DNA of 12,855 nucleotides from CAYMFD01 sp964389475 (GTDB taxonomy: Bacteria > Bacteroidota > Bacteroidia > Chitinophagales > Saprospiraceae): contig CAYMFD010000105.1 in the NCBI GenBank assembly GCA_964389475.1, positions 1 through 12,855 on the forward strand. The letters are read 5' to 3'. Shown piece after piece: positions 1-8,812 of the stretch (position 1 is the first letter of the stretch; each line of letters begins with the position of its first letter). Below the pieces are notes generated by a model. It saw nothing but the letters and a program-made list of their open reading frames with translations, was not told where the DNA came from and made no database searches. The position numbers were made by a program, and so were the translations under genes.

Positions 1-274
1 TATCTATAAACCAAACGATTGTATATGGCTACTTATTTTTTGTCATGTACTCAGATCAGAGGTGTAATGAACCTGTGATGGACAGAACTACGCATAGGAT
101 ACTCCGTCGATCTTAGTAACTTTGAGCATAGCACTGATCTACAGCAAACTTGCCTCCAGTCTCCTATGCACTATAAAACATAGGGAATAGGATCTAAAGC
201 TAGAGTAATCAAGACATTTTGTTTTGCTTAAGAAATCTAGCACTCATACGTAGGTCCGTGAGACAAACTGGTAC
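1..274. other. non-coding leader upstream of ktrB
   Basis: No convincing gene is visible here. The stretch holds the promoter and leader of the potassium transporter gene. I see no exact TAnnTTTG box; the T-rich segment around 217-227 is the nearest AT-rich candidate. CCTATG at 163-168 can pair either with CATAGG at 93-98 (extended to a perfect 8-base match, 92-99 with 162-169) or with CATAGG at 179-184. These repeats are short enough to arise by chance. The tail of a gene lying further left cannot be excluded. Confidence 0.5.
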
Positions 275-1618
275 ATGAAGACAATAAGGAAGATTCTGAA
301 GAGCTATAAGCGATTTCAGTTAAGCAAGTCACCGCAGATGAATCTTGTGTGGGGCTTTTTTTTATACACAATGTTAGGATTCGCATTATTGTCGATACCG
401 TTTTTGCACAAGGATAGCGTAGGATTACTCGACAACCTATTTACAGCAGCGTCAGCGATATCGACTACTGGCTTAGTTACAGTCGGCGTATATGACAGCT
501 ATACGATATTAGGGCAGTTTGTCATCATGGTGCTTTTTCAGATCGGAGGCATAGGCTATATGACTTTGACTACCTACTATCTTTTATTTACCACGCAACG
601 GATCACACATTGGCACAATAAATTAATCGGAGCGGAATTCACCCTACCTCGATCGATCAACGTCAAAGACTTTATCAGAAGTGTCGTTGTCTTTACGATA
701 GTGATGGAGACGCTGGGAGCGATAGCGTTCTACTTTGAATTTGTTCGAGTAGACATGGCGACTAGTGAGGCTATTTGGTTCTCCATTTTCCATAGTGTCT
801 CAGCCTTTTGTACGGCAGGATTTGGTCTCTTTAGTGACAGTTTTGAGGCATTTAGTGATAATGGCCTGATTAATACGACTATTTCTGTATTAGCCATATC
901 CGGATCACTTGGTTTTATCGTAATCACCGACCTCTGGCTTCGCATCCGTAAGAGGTCAACTCAACTCTCATTTACCACCAAAATTGTTGTGACTAGCTTT
1001 GTGTGCTTACTCAGCGCTGGAACAGCATTGTTCTATTTCAGGGAGCCCCTGATGGACCGTACAGGCGATACCTTGATAACGTCTTTCTTCCAGGCTATGA
1101 CTGCTATGACGACTGTAGGTTTTAATACTGTATCGACAGGACAGCTTGGCATCTCCTCCTTGCTGTTTGTCACTTTTCTGATGTACCTGGGTGCTTCGCC
1201 GTCTGGTACGGCTGGGGGGCTTAAGATTACTACCCTGACTGCTATGATAGCTGTTTTAAAAAGTCGACTAGCAGGCGATAGACGTGTAAGCTTCATGGGC
1301 AGAACCATACCGTATGAACGGCTTTATGTCGCTACCTCCACTTTTATAATGTACACTAGTATCATCTTTATCGCCACCTTTTTACTATCTTTCACAGAGG
1401 CTGTAGCGTTTGAGCAGATACTATTTGAGGTGGCATCTGCATTAGGAACAGTAGGTCTTAGCACTGGGATAACGGTTGACTTAACAGCATTTGGTAAGAT
1501 CGTCATCATACTACTGATGTTCGTCGGCCGCATAGGTGTTCTCACGTTTGGATTTGCCTTACTGGAGCGATCAAGTAAACGGACAGAGGCATATTTAGAA
1601 GATGACCTTGCCGTGTAA
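275..1618 (+). CDS. ktrB: KtrB/TrkH-family potassium uptake transmembrane subunit
   Basis: Inner-membrane channel-like subunit that moves K+ (often Na+-coupled) into the cell, normally gated by a cytoplasmic RCK/NAD-binding partner (KtrA or TrkA). The 447-residue protein shows the four membrane-pore-membrane repeats of the superfamily. Filter glycines fall in STTGL (about G66), CTAGF (G182), TTVGF (G282) and GTVGL (G394). The conserved loop GASPSGTAGGLK at 306-317 matches the segment after the third pore that forms the gating loop region. Length fits KtrB (about 445-455) better than TrkH (about 480), and the start lacks the extra N-terminal helices of TrkH. The ATG at 275 directly precedes a basic N-terminus (MKTIRKILKSYKR), so the start is likely right. 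No ktrA/trkA gene is in the window: the next gene is convergent, so a partner must lie left of the window or elsewhere. Family assignment is firm; KtrB versus TrkH is less so. Confidence 0.93.
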   Translation: MKTIRKILKSYKRFQLSKSPQMNLVWGFFLYTMLGFALLSIPFLHKDSVGLLDNLFTAASAISTTGLVTVGVYDSYTILGQFVIMVLFQIGGIGYMTLTTYYLLFTTQRITHWHNKLIGAEFTLPRSINVKDFIRSVVVFTIVMETLGAIAFYFEFVRVDMATSEAIWFSIFHSVSAFCTAGFGLFSDSFEAFSDNGLINTTISVLAISGSLGFIVITDLWLRIRKRSTQLSFTTKIVVTSFVCLLSAGTALFYFREPLMDRTGDTLITSFFQAMTAMTTVGFNTVSTGQLGISSLLFVTFLMYLGASPSGTAGGLKITTLTAMIAVLKSRLAGDRRVSFMGRTIPYERLYVATSTFIMYTSIIFIATFLLSFTEAVAFEQILFEVASALGTVGLSTGITVDLTAFGKIVIILLMFVGRIGVLTFGFALLERSSKRTEAYLEDDLAV

Positions 1619-1778
1619 GCGATGGGTAGCTACTTAATACCACCCTGCTATACGACGATTACGGACAGCCCACATATTGATAGCTTGTACCACAGTCACT
1701 CTGCTTTCTAGAGGGCTATTTCGCCTTGAGTAAGTCACGCATAACTCCCTTAGAAATCACACCTCTATGCATCAGTCA

Positions 1779-3932
1779 CTAAAACGGATATCCAATCCCG
1801 AGATTGAGCTGTAGGTTGTCTCTGCGCCATCTCGACGATAGGAAGTCTACCTCTGAAAGTACCCACTTAAAACTACCCTGATCGGGCCGCCTAATCGGGA
1901 ATGCTGTATCGAGTCGTAAAATGAAGAAATCAAAATCGAAACGTATGCCTAGGCCCGTACCGATGGCGATCTGTTTGTAAAATTCACCAACGGCAAATAC
2001 TCCCGCTGGCTGCTCCTCGCTATCTATCAACCATACATTGCCAGCATCTACGAAGGCGGCTCCCTTGATAAAATTGAAAACTGGAAAGCGATACTCAACA
2101 TTAAGCTCCAGCTTGAGGTCCCCAGTCTGATCGACAAACTGCCTATTAAAATCGGACGCGACCCTAGGCTCAAAAGCTCCAGGCCCGAGGCCCCGTAGCG
2201 GGAAGGCTCGCAGACTATTGGACCCGCCGATGAGGTACTGCTTGATGTAGGGCAGTTCGGCAGCGTTACCATAGCTAAAGCCCATACCCAAAATACCCCG
2301 TGCCGCAATGCTCCCCTTGCCCAAATTATAGTATCGACGATAGTCGGCTGTGACCTTGGTAAACTGCGAATAACGTAATCCTGCGATGCGGCCTACACCA
2401 TTGGCATCATTCGGCACCACTAGGCTCAGCAGATTACCACTGGTCTCTACCTCTCCCCTGAAGTAAGCGTACCGTCGATCGTCCCTACCCTCTTGGTCGC
2501 TGAAGGTATAGTAGTACTGGAGGCCTGATATCAAGACATTTTCGAAAGACGTCCTCAGCCGAGCATCGCTATCGAGCAACTCCTCGAACTGGGCGGTCTT
2601 GTTGCTGACGGACACCTCATTGATGACGATGGGGTAAAACTCGTGTTGCTTGTTGCTGGTCTCCCTCCATTTATAACCAAGCTTAGCAGTCAGGCTCTGG
2701 AGGCTATAGTACTGCACCCGTCGCTGTTGCGTAAAGGTAGACTTGACGAGTGATCGAGGCACGTAGTTGCGGCCCTCACGTATCGATACGAAGGGCACGA
2801 TAAAGCGAGGGAAGGCCAGCTGCGCATCGACCGTCAGATCAGAACTATTGATAAACGTACTACCCTCATCGAGCTGCGTCTCCACCTGTCCACCGACAGT
2901 GATATCTAGTCGTTCGGCATGTTTGAATAGGTTCTTGTGGTGGTACCGCACATTAGCCCCCATCCCAAAGAAGTTACCCGACCGATTATTAAGCTCGACT
3001 TCGCCGGAGATATTTTGCAGTCGCTCCGGAGTCAGTAAGATATCTTGGGTGATGTGGCCGTAACCACCAGTATCTACTGGATGATTCTTGACATTGATAT
3101 ACCTAAAAAGTCCTAAGTCCAACAGTCGATTGACCGTACGTCGCTCCGCAGTACCCTTGTAGAAGGCTCCCGGGCGGGAAAGGATCAAGCGGTCNNNNNN
3201 NNNNNNNNNNNNNNNNNNNNNNNNNNNNNNNNNNNNNNNNNNNNNNNNNNNNNNNNNNNNNNNNNNNNNNNNNNNNNNNNNNNNNNNNNNNNNNCCGAAG
3301 TCAGCGAAGCCCATGTCTTGAGCTAATGTAGCTAGACGCAACCGCTCATAGTCCAGTCGCTCTCGGTCGTAGTAGGTCCCCTCGCGGATAACGGCTCGCT
3401 GCAGCCGGTCGTCTAGTCTAAGCGCAGCATAGGTGGAGTCGATGGGAAAAACAATGCTGTCGATCGTGTAGCGTTCTCCCAGGTCGACGGTACAGGTTAG
3501 ACGGACGATCTGATCTTCTTCTACTGACTCACAGCCGATGTCACTGCTGAAAAAACCCTTACCGTTGAGGTAGTACTGTAGCCGTGCCTCTGTATTGCGC
3601 AGATACTGGGCATCGTAGAGTATTGGCTTTCTGCCGACCTTGGTCTTTATCCAGTGCTTGAAGCCCGACTTGCGATCCGTCTGGAGAGCATGGTAGATCC
3701 CTGTGAAGATGTTAAACAGACCAGTCGTCGTGCCGGGACGTGGTATCTTCTTCATGTTAAAGTCGAAGTCGGGCACTGACGCTGCTTTACTCTTATCTTT
3801 TATATGGACATCCGTACCCATGTATAGTCTCTCGTCAGCAGGTAGGCCCTTCGTCAGCGAGCAGCTCGACAGGCAAGACAGCAGCGCAGACAGTAGGATC
3901 ACGTATGGCAGTATCAGCTTATTGCTTATCAT
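1779..3932 (-). CDS. tamL: TamL: Omp85-family (TamA-like) outer-membrane assembly lipoprotein, interrupted by an assembly gap
   Basis: Outer-membrane partner of TamB in the translocation and assembly module, a BamA relative with N-terminal POTRA domains and a C-terminal 16-strand barrel. The start has a lipoprotein signal (lipobox LSSC, acylated cysteine about residue 24) followed by SLTKGLPADERLYMG, typical of the Bacteroidota lipid-modified TamA-like form, TamL. POTRA-type sequence fills about residues 40-320, and the barrel runs from about 325 to the end. In the barrel, LRAFPLRGLGPG (about 574) corresponds to the Omp85 loop-6 (V/I)RGF-type motif, FVDAGNVW (about 626) is another family signature, and the protein ends in a terminal Phe (GIGYPF). 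A 100-base N run at 3195-3294 hides part of the POTRA region. Reading frame is the same on both sides if the gap is exactly 100 bases, but that length is probably only a placeholder. The ATG at 3932 overlaps the end of tamB by 14 bases, suggesting translational coupling. Confidence 0.92.
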   Translation of the reverse strand: MISNKLILPYVILLSALLSCLSSCSLTKGLPADERLYMGTDVHIKDKSKAASVPDFDFNMKKIPRPGTTTGLFNIFTGIYHALQTDRKSGFKHWIKTKVGRKPILYDAQYLRNTEARLQYYLNGKGFFSSDIGCESVEEDQIVRLTCTVDLGERYTIDSIVFPIDSTYAALRLDDRLQRAVIREGTYYDRERLDYERLRLATLAQDMGFADFXXXXXXXXXXXXXXXXXXXXXXXXXXXXXXXXXXDRLILSRPGAFYKGTAERRTVNRLLDLGLFRYINVKNHPVDTGGYGHITQDILLTPERLQNISGEVELNNRSGNFFGMGANVRYHHKNLFKHAERLDITVGGQVETQLDEGSTFINSSDLTVDAQLAFPRFIVPFVSIREGRNYVPRSLVKSTFTQQRRVQYYSLQSLTAKLGYKWRETSNKQHEFYPIVINEVSVSNKTAQFEELLDSDARLRTSFENVLISGLQYYYTFSDQEGRDDRRYAYFRGEVETSGNLLSLVVPNDANGVGRIAGLRYSQFTKVTADYRRYYNLGKGSIAARGILGMGFSYGNAAELPYIKQYLIGGSNSLRAFPLRGLGPGAFEPRVASDFNRQFVDQTGDLKLELNVEYRFPVFNFIKGAAFVDAGNVWLIDSEEQPAGVFAVGEFYKQIAIGTGLGIRFDFDFFILRLDTAFPIRRPDQGSFKWVLSEVDFLSSRWRRDNLQLNLGIGYPF
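3195..3294. other. assembly gap (100 N)
   Basis: Exactly 100 undetermined bases inside tamL, which is the customary length for a scaffold gap of unknown size. It falls between the first POTRA-like part (ending GFADF) and the segment DRLILSRPGAFYKG that begins the next POTRA domain. From memory of the family, this linker usually holds noticeably more than 33 residues, so the true missing sequence is probably longer. Confidence 0.95.
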
Positions 3933-6900
3933 TTACCTTAGCGTCAAATGATTTATTAAAGAATATGCTTACCCCATTCCGTGCCGTATTTTCGTTAAGT
4001 AGACGGTCATAGTCGCTCTTAGAAAATACACGTAAGCGGTAGCGACCATCGTCTGTCAGCCGGTACTCGAGTACGAAATCTCCGATAAAATTGGAGTACG
4101 TAGAAGCGCCATCACCACCTTCGATATCCACATTGCCTCCAGCTGCAAGGCTCAGACGATCGTTAAACAGTTGTTTGCTGACCTGTAGACCGACCTCTGT
4201 GACATTACCACCTACCCCGTCATTGGCATATCGACTGTCATAGCTATTGACATCCACGCTTACATCCAGCCCTTTGATGGCATCACTGGCTAGGCGATTG
4301 AGCTGGCTAGAGATGAGGTTACTGATACTAGACAAGGCGACATTGGACCCTAGCGTATTGAATCCCGAGGCCCCACTATTGGTCGTGACAAAACTATTGA
4401 ATAGCAGGAGACCAAATACCTGATTATTGAGTTCGTCGGGGCTACTGCGTAGGGCTGCCAGCTTACGGTCGATCGAGGTAATCCGATTGCCGCTCTGCAG
4501 GCCTGGCATCTCTATATCGAGGTCTATCTCTGGCGCTGTAAGCGTCCCCGTCAGGCCTAGTAATACGTTGACCTTTGTCCGATCTTGTGCTGCCGATAGC
4601 TCGCTGTCATCGAGTACGACTTCATTTTTGATAAGCTCATAGGTGGTGGTATAGACCTCGTATACGGCTTTGATATCAAGCTGGGCACCTAGCGGGTCTC
4701 CATTAAATCGTATCGTCCCGCCTGGCCGCACACCGAAGTCCTTATTAACAAAGTCCCCATAGGAAAACGAGTAGGCGCCATCACTCACGACGTAGGTGCC
4801 GAATATCTCTTGCTGACCATCTGGGTCGAGCTTGATACGAAGATCACCACTCCCCTGAGCCCTGATCTTATCGCCAGATAGCGGATCTATGACAAAATTG
4901 ACGATCGCCTCATCAGCGGCATCGAGCAGTAAGTTGACCTTAAATGGGTAGGCACGGGCTAGCTTGAGGAGGTAATCACTAGTCTTATCCTCAAAATCTT
5001 GTGGCTTACCATAGGCCACAAAATCCTCCTCTAGCAGGTATTGCTCAGCGCTAAAAGGTGAAATCGTAACGGCTGTAGTGGGAAGTGTTTTGGCTTTTAC
5101 ATCGACTTGCAAGAGATCTACAGGGCCTACTATCGATCCAGCCGCCGCTAGATTAAGCTTACCATAGAAGACAGGATTATCCGCATTGGTAGTATTGAGA
5201 AAGGTAAACTGCTCCGCATCGAGCTGCAAGTCTAGGTAGAAGTCTTGCAAGAAGTCATGGTATATCTTACCGGAGAGAGCTGCCGCCTGATTTTGATCAT
5301 CGTATAAATCTACCGAACCGATATCAATACTCTCGTTGTCAAAGGTAATCGTCTGCTCATCTATGGCGTAGCGGGCTTGGGTAAGTACGATAGTCGTGAT
5401 GACCTCGTCCAGCACCACCTCGCCAGTAATCGTCGGCTGCTCAAGACTACCGCTCAGAGCAACCTCACCGCTCAGCAGGCCCTTGCTATCTGCAATCACC
5501 TCCGACAAAAATGGGTCTAAAAGCCGCATCTCTAGGCTGGCAACATCAAGGTTTAGGGCTACCTCTCCGGTCTTGTTGTCATAGGTACCATCCCCTTGCA
5601 TCGCATTGGTAAGACCTGTCAGATTAAGGGCTGTCGTCACTACTCCAGTGGCTGGATTATCTCCTGCCTCTACAGTAAGGTTACCGACTACAGTCGAATC
5701 GTACACGATATCCTCGACCTCGACATTAACTAATGCATAGGGATCATCCTGCACCGCTCTGACGTCGATATCACCACTTAGCTGTCCGCGCCATAGAGAC
5801 TCCTCGCCTGTCAAAAAGGTCACGAACTGCCCTATCTCAAAGTTCTTAAAGTCTAGCTCTAAGTCTTGGCCACGATCCCCTACCGTCTCCAATCGCATGT
5901 ACTCGCGAGCATCCGTCATCTCTAGGTCGTCTATCGTAAAGTAGTCCTCGTACCAGCGTAGCGCATTACTAGGGTTGACGGTCCAGTCCTTGGTGTTGAC
6001 CACCAGACTGTCATCCAGCGACACACTCCAGTGATCGCTGTTAGACATCGATTGCAAATAGAACTTCAGCTTGGGTAAGTCGTCCCTATCAGTAGCCAAA
6101 AAATCGGTGTCTATGGTACCGCGATTGATACGATTATCGACCTGTATCAGTGGTACGGCTATACTACCAAACCTGCTTTCTTCCACCTTGAGGTCAATTA
6201 TCAGATCCTCCTCTGTGGCAAGGGTCAGCGCAACCTTTGGCAGAAGTGCAGCGCCTGCTATCATTGTATCTGCGGTGATGCTACCCACGACCGATAGAGC
6301 TGCAAAATCTGCCGCTAGGTCGATATCTATGCGACCTGCCTGTATGCTCGATGTAGGTAAGAGAATATCTAAGAATTGCAACGTACGGATCTGACCAGTG
6401 AAGGAGATATTATGATCAGCAGGTGGCAGAGCTAGCGTATCGACACCCATGTGGTAAGCCAGTAATCGCTCTATATCAGCTACGATGTCTTGTACATAAT
6501 AATCGCCACTAGCAGATAAGGTCATAGCATCGCTATCGATGGTGAGGTCCGTTCGACTTCCATCGGTGGCCACAGCTAGGTGTAGGCTATCTTCATGGAA
6601 AGTCCTCTCGCCCTCACTCATGTACAAGTCATTAATCGTCAGATTACTAAGATCGCTAGTGGACATCGGCAGGCGGATATTAGATACGACAGATCCACTG
6701 ATACGGAGGTCGTGGTCTGTGATACCCAGCGGCAAGAGAGCTAGTGTATCTAACGTCAAGGCAAAGTCTAAAGTCGTCTGGTCGCCGGTAAGGTCCACTA
6801 CTCCATCGTAGGACAGCTGCACGTAGTCATCATCGAGTAAGACCTGCCCAGCGATGCGGCCTTGATTACCTGTGATATCGACCGATATGTCTTGGTAGTC

Positions 6901-8724
6901 ATACCCATTGTATACAATACTACTCACTGCTCCAGCGATGCTGCCTTGCACGCTGTCGAGGGTAGATCCTCGGCCGTCGATGTCAAGGTTAAGAGACACC
7001 CTACCGAGACTATCATTACGTAACAATGTACCCAAGTCGACACCTACGAGCTCTACGGCTCCTCGATAACCTACCTCCTTATCGAGGTTACCCAGTTGCA
7101 TGTCAGCTATGGCTTTACCTACTCCTGTCAGGATAGTGCCGTCGATACTGAGGTCTGTAGTATTTCCCTCGACCTGACCATCGTAAGAGACTATGGCAAG
7201 ACTATCCCAGGCAAGGCCTTCTGGCGCTAGTGCCGGAAAATGCCGTACATCGACACGTGCTGTCAAGCTATCTAAGCCATAGGCTAGTATCTCTGTCTCT
7301 TGCCCGTAAGCCACAGTACCATCTGCAGCGATGTAAACGACGTCATCAGCGGTGACCTTCACCTCTCGTATAACCATGGCATCAAGACTTCCCGCAACCC
7401 GTCCAATGACAGTAATCATCTGGAGAGTATCCATTACGCTTGGCAGCTCTACGTCCGGGACGAGGTCTCTGAGTCTTGGTAGTGATACTTGCAATTGAGT
7501 AAGGCTTAGGTCAAATGTGGGTGGCTTGGCACCTTCGCGGTATGTAGCATCACCTGCGATTTTTATTGCATCGGCATAGGATGCTTGGAGGCCCTTGACC
7601 CGAACGCTATTCCTTCTACGTGTGATGGAGTTAGCCTTTACATCTAGGTTGGCACCAGGCAAGAGTTTGATACGATCGGGCAAGAAGTCTTGTAGGCGGG
7701 CCAGCATTCCCGAGCTCACGTGGCCATCAATCTTATCTGACTGCAAGCGATTAGTCCTGAGATCGAGACTCAGTCGATCTGCCTTTATACGATCATTGGC
7801 CGTACGTGCAGAAAGTCCGTCCACCAGCACTGCGCTACTATCGATGGTCAGGTACAGACTGGCCTCTTGCAGTGCTACCTCATCGTTGTAGGATGCTGTA
7901 AGGCGGTCAAGGTTAGTAGTAAGTTTCTGACCACAGTAGGACACTTGAGAGGTGTTGAGATTTTGAAGGTTTACGCTATGCAACGTGCTATCGATTACGA
8001 CGCTAGCAGGTATGGAGGCCAGCAGGATCTGGTCGCTGCCCACACACCAGGGGGACATTGGCAAGGCAAAACCTTCGCTATCATCACTGGATGGAGCAGC
8101 AGAGACCACCGTAGCCTGTATCGCTAAGTCCCTCAAGTCCACCTTGTGCAGATCTAGGCGCTTAGATGATAGGTCAAGTACATCCACATCGGCCTCCAGG
8201 CTACCTTGCTGTAGAGCCACTCTCATACTATCGCTGTCGTAGCGGACTCGCTCTATATCCAGCAGTACGGTACCTAGCGAGATATCCCAAGATGAGCGAG
8301 ACGACGTCGGTGACTGACTACCGACTGCCTCTGAGATCAAGAAGGAGAAATTATACGTCTCCCGGTCTAGTGTATAGATGTGGCTAACAAGGTGGTCGAT
8401 GGTCACCTCCTCTAGGTTTATCTCCCTGCGAAGTAGTGAGAACAAGCCAATGTCGATGGCAAGTCGATCAGCTAGCAGCAGCGTGTCTCCTTGCTGGTCG
8501 AGCAGGAGTATATCATGCGCTAGCACTTCATCAAAAAAGTCGATACTCACATCCCCTATAGACCACTGCGCATCGTATCTATCAGACAGCATACGGAGTG
8601 CTTGATCTTTCACTGCATTTTGCACGGCTGGCAGGCGTAATAGGCCGATAAGTAGCAGCACTACGAGGATGACGGCAACGATCAATTTTATCGTACGTCT
8701 TAGTATGGGTCGCTTGCTCAGCAA
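3919..8724 (-). CDS. tamB: TamB: translocation/assembly module inner-membrane and periplasmic-bridge protein
   Basis: TamB is anchored in the inner membrane and spans the periplasm as a long beta-groove (AsmA-like/DUF490 superfamily), working with TamA/TamL in outer-membrane protein assembly and, as more recently proposed, phospholipid transport. A basic stretch (SKRPILRRTIK) is followed by one membrane helix (LIVAVILVVLLLIGLL). Then come about 1,500 residues of repetitive beta-strand sequence (alternating hydrophobic and polar residues, many D/S/T turns). The conserved C-terminal TamB region occupies roughly the last 500 residues, including VFGLLLFNSF and a final barrel-docking segment (QVSKQLFNDRLSL, EYRLTDDGRYRLRVF). 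The open frame extends to a TTG at 8778, but that codon lies in the stem of the upstream gene's terminator, so it cannot be the start on a separate transcript. I chose the in-frame TTG at 8724, just before the basic stretch; no ATG occurs before the helix. Function is firm, start uncertain. Confidence 0.93.
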   Translation of the reverse strand: MLSKRPILRRTIKLIVAVILVVLLLIGLLRLPAVQNAVKDQALRMLSDRYDAQWSIGDVSIDFFDEVLAHDILLLDQQGDTLLLADRLAIDIGLFSLLRREINLEEVTIDHLVSHIYTLDRETYNFSFLISEAVGSQSPTSSRSSWDISLGTVLLDIERVRYDSDSMRVALQQGSLEADVDVLDLSSKRLDLHKVDLRDLAIQATVVSAAPSSDDSEGFALPMSPWCVGSDQILLASIPASVVIDSTLHSVNLQNLNTSQVSYCGQKLTTNLDRLTASYNDEVALQEASLYLTIDSSAVLVDGLSARTANDRIKADRLSLDLRTNRLQSDKIDGHVSSGMLARLQDFLPDRIKLLPGANLDVKANSITRRRNSVRVKGLQASYADAIKIAGDATYREGAKPPTFDLSLTQLQVSLPRLRDLVPDVELPSVMDTLQMITVIGRVAGSLDAMVIREVKVTADDVVYIAADGTVAYGQETEILAYGLDSLTARVDVRHFPALAPEGLAWDSLAIVSYDGQVEGNTTDLSIDGTILTGVGKAIADMQLGNLDKEVGYRGAVELVGVDLGTLLRNDSLGRVSLNLDIDGRGSTLDSVQGSIAGAVSSIVYNGYDYQDISVDITGNQGRIAGQVLLDDDYVQLSYDGVVDLTGDQTTLDFALTLDTLALLPLGITDHDLRISGSVVSNIRLPMSTSDLSNLTINDLYMSEGERTFHEDSLHLAVATDGSRTDLTIDSDAMTLSASGDYYVQDIVADIERLLAYHMGVDTLALPPADHNISFTGQIRTLQFLDILLPTSSIQAGRIDIDLAADFAALSVVGSITADTMIAGAALLPKVALTLATEEDLIIDLKVEESRFGSIAVPLIQVDNRINRGTIDTDFLATDRDDLPKLKFYLQSMSNSDHWSVSLDDSLVVNTKDWTVNPSNALRWYEDYFTIDDLEMTDAREYMRLETVGDRGQDLELDFKNFEIGQFVTFLTGEESLWRGQLSGDIDVRAVQDDPYALVNVEVEDIVYDSTVVGNLTVEAGDNPATGVVTTALNLTGLTNAMQGDGTYDNKTGEVALNLDVASLEMRLLDPFLSEVIADSKGLLSGEVALSGSLEQPTITGEVVLDEVITTIVLTQARYAIDEQTITFDNESIDIGSVDLYDDQNQAAALSGKIYHDFLQDFYLDLQLDAEQFTFLNTTNADNPVFYGKLNLAAAGSIVGPVDLLQVDVKAKTLPTTAVTISPFSAEQYLLEEDFVAYGKPQDFEDKTSDYLLKLARAYPFKVNLLLDAADEAIVNFVIDPLSGDKIRAQGSGDLRIKLDPDGQQEIFGTYVVSDGAYSFSYGDFVNKDFGVRPGGTIRFNGDPLGAQLDIKAVYEVYTTTYELIKNEVVLDDSELSAAQDRTKVNVLLGLTGTLTAPEIDLDIEMPGLQSGNRITSIDRKLAALRSSPDELNNQVFGLLLFNSFVTTNSGASGFNTLGSNVALSSISNLISSQLNRLASDAIKGLDVSVDVNSYDSRYANDGVGGNVTEVGLQVSKQLFNDRLSLAAGGNVDIEGGDGASTYSNFIGDFVLEYRLTDDGRYRLRVFSKSDYDRLLNENTARNGVSIFFNKSFDAKVNDKQ

Positions 8725-8759
8725 ATGGACAGTGTATTGATTACAACAGCTAGTTAACG

Positions 8760-8794
8760 AAAAAAAAGGCCATCTCAAGGATTTGAGATGACCT
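8760..8794 (-). terminator. intrinsic terminator of the outer-membrane barrel gene
   Basis: Read on the minus strand, AGGTCATCTCAA and TTGAGATGGCCT form a stem of 12 positions with one mismatch around a four-base loop, followed immediately by eight T residues (8 A at 8760-8767 on the plus strand). It lies 19 bases beyond the stop of the barrel gene at 8813 and before tamB, so it should separate the two minus-strand units. Confidence 0.9.
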
Positions 8795-8812
8795 ATATAT
8801 CATTTGGACATA

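Noticed and set aside
1619..1778. Search for a terminator between the convergent ktrB and tamL genes
   Set aside because: Only a weak GGGT/ACCC pairing near 1624-1645 is present, with interior mismatches and no T tract; not enough to call.
3703..3951. Plus-strand frame over the tamB/tamL junction
   Set aside because: It lies entirely opposite the tamL signal and early POTRA region, and its sequence resembles no protein family.
7300..8605. Several plus-strand open frames opposite tamB (for example 7867-8127 and 8378-8605)
   Set aside because: They are antisense to a clearly coding, full-length tamB, have no domain or signal peptide, and show the serine/arginine-rich composition typical of shadow frames.
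3919..8724. Possible internal DNA repeats or a CRISPR-like array in tamB because of its repetitive look
   Set aside because: The repetition is at the level of beta-strand pattern only; no regularly spaced identical DNA units were seen.
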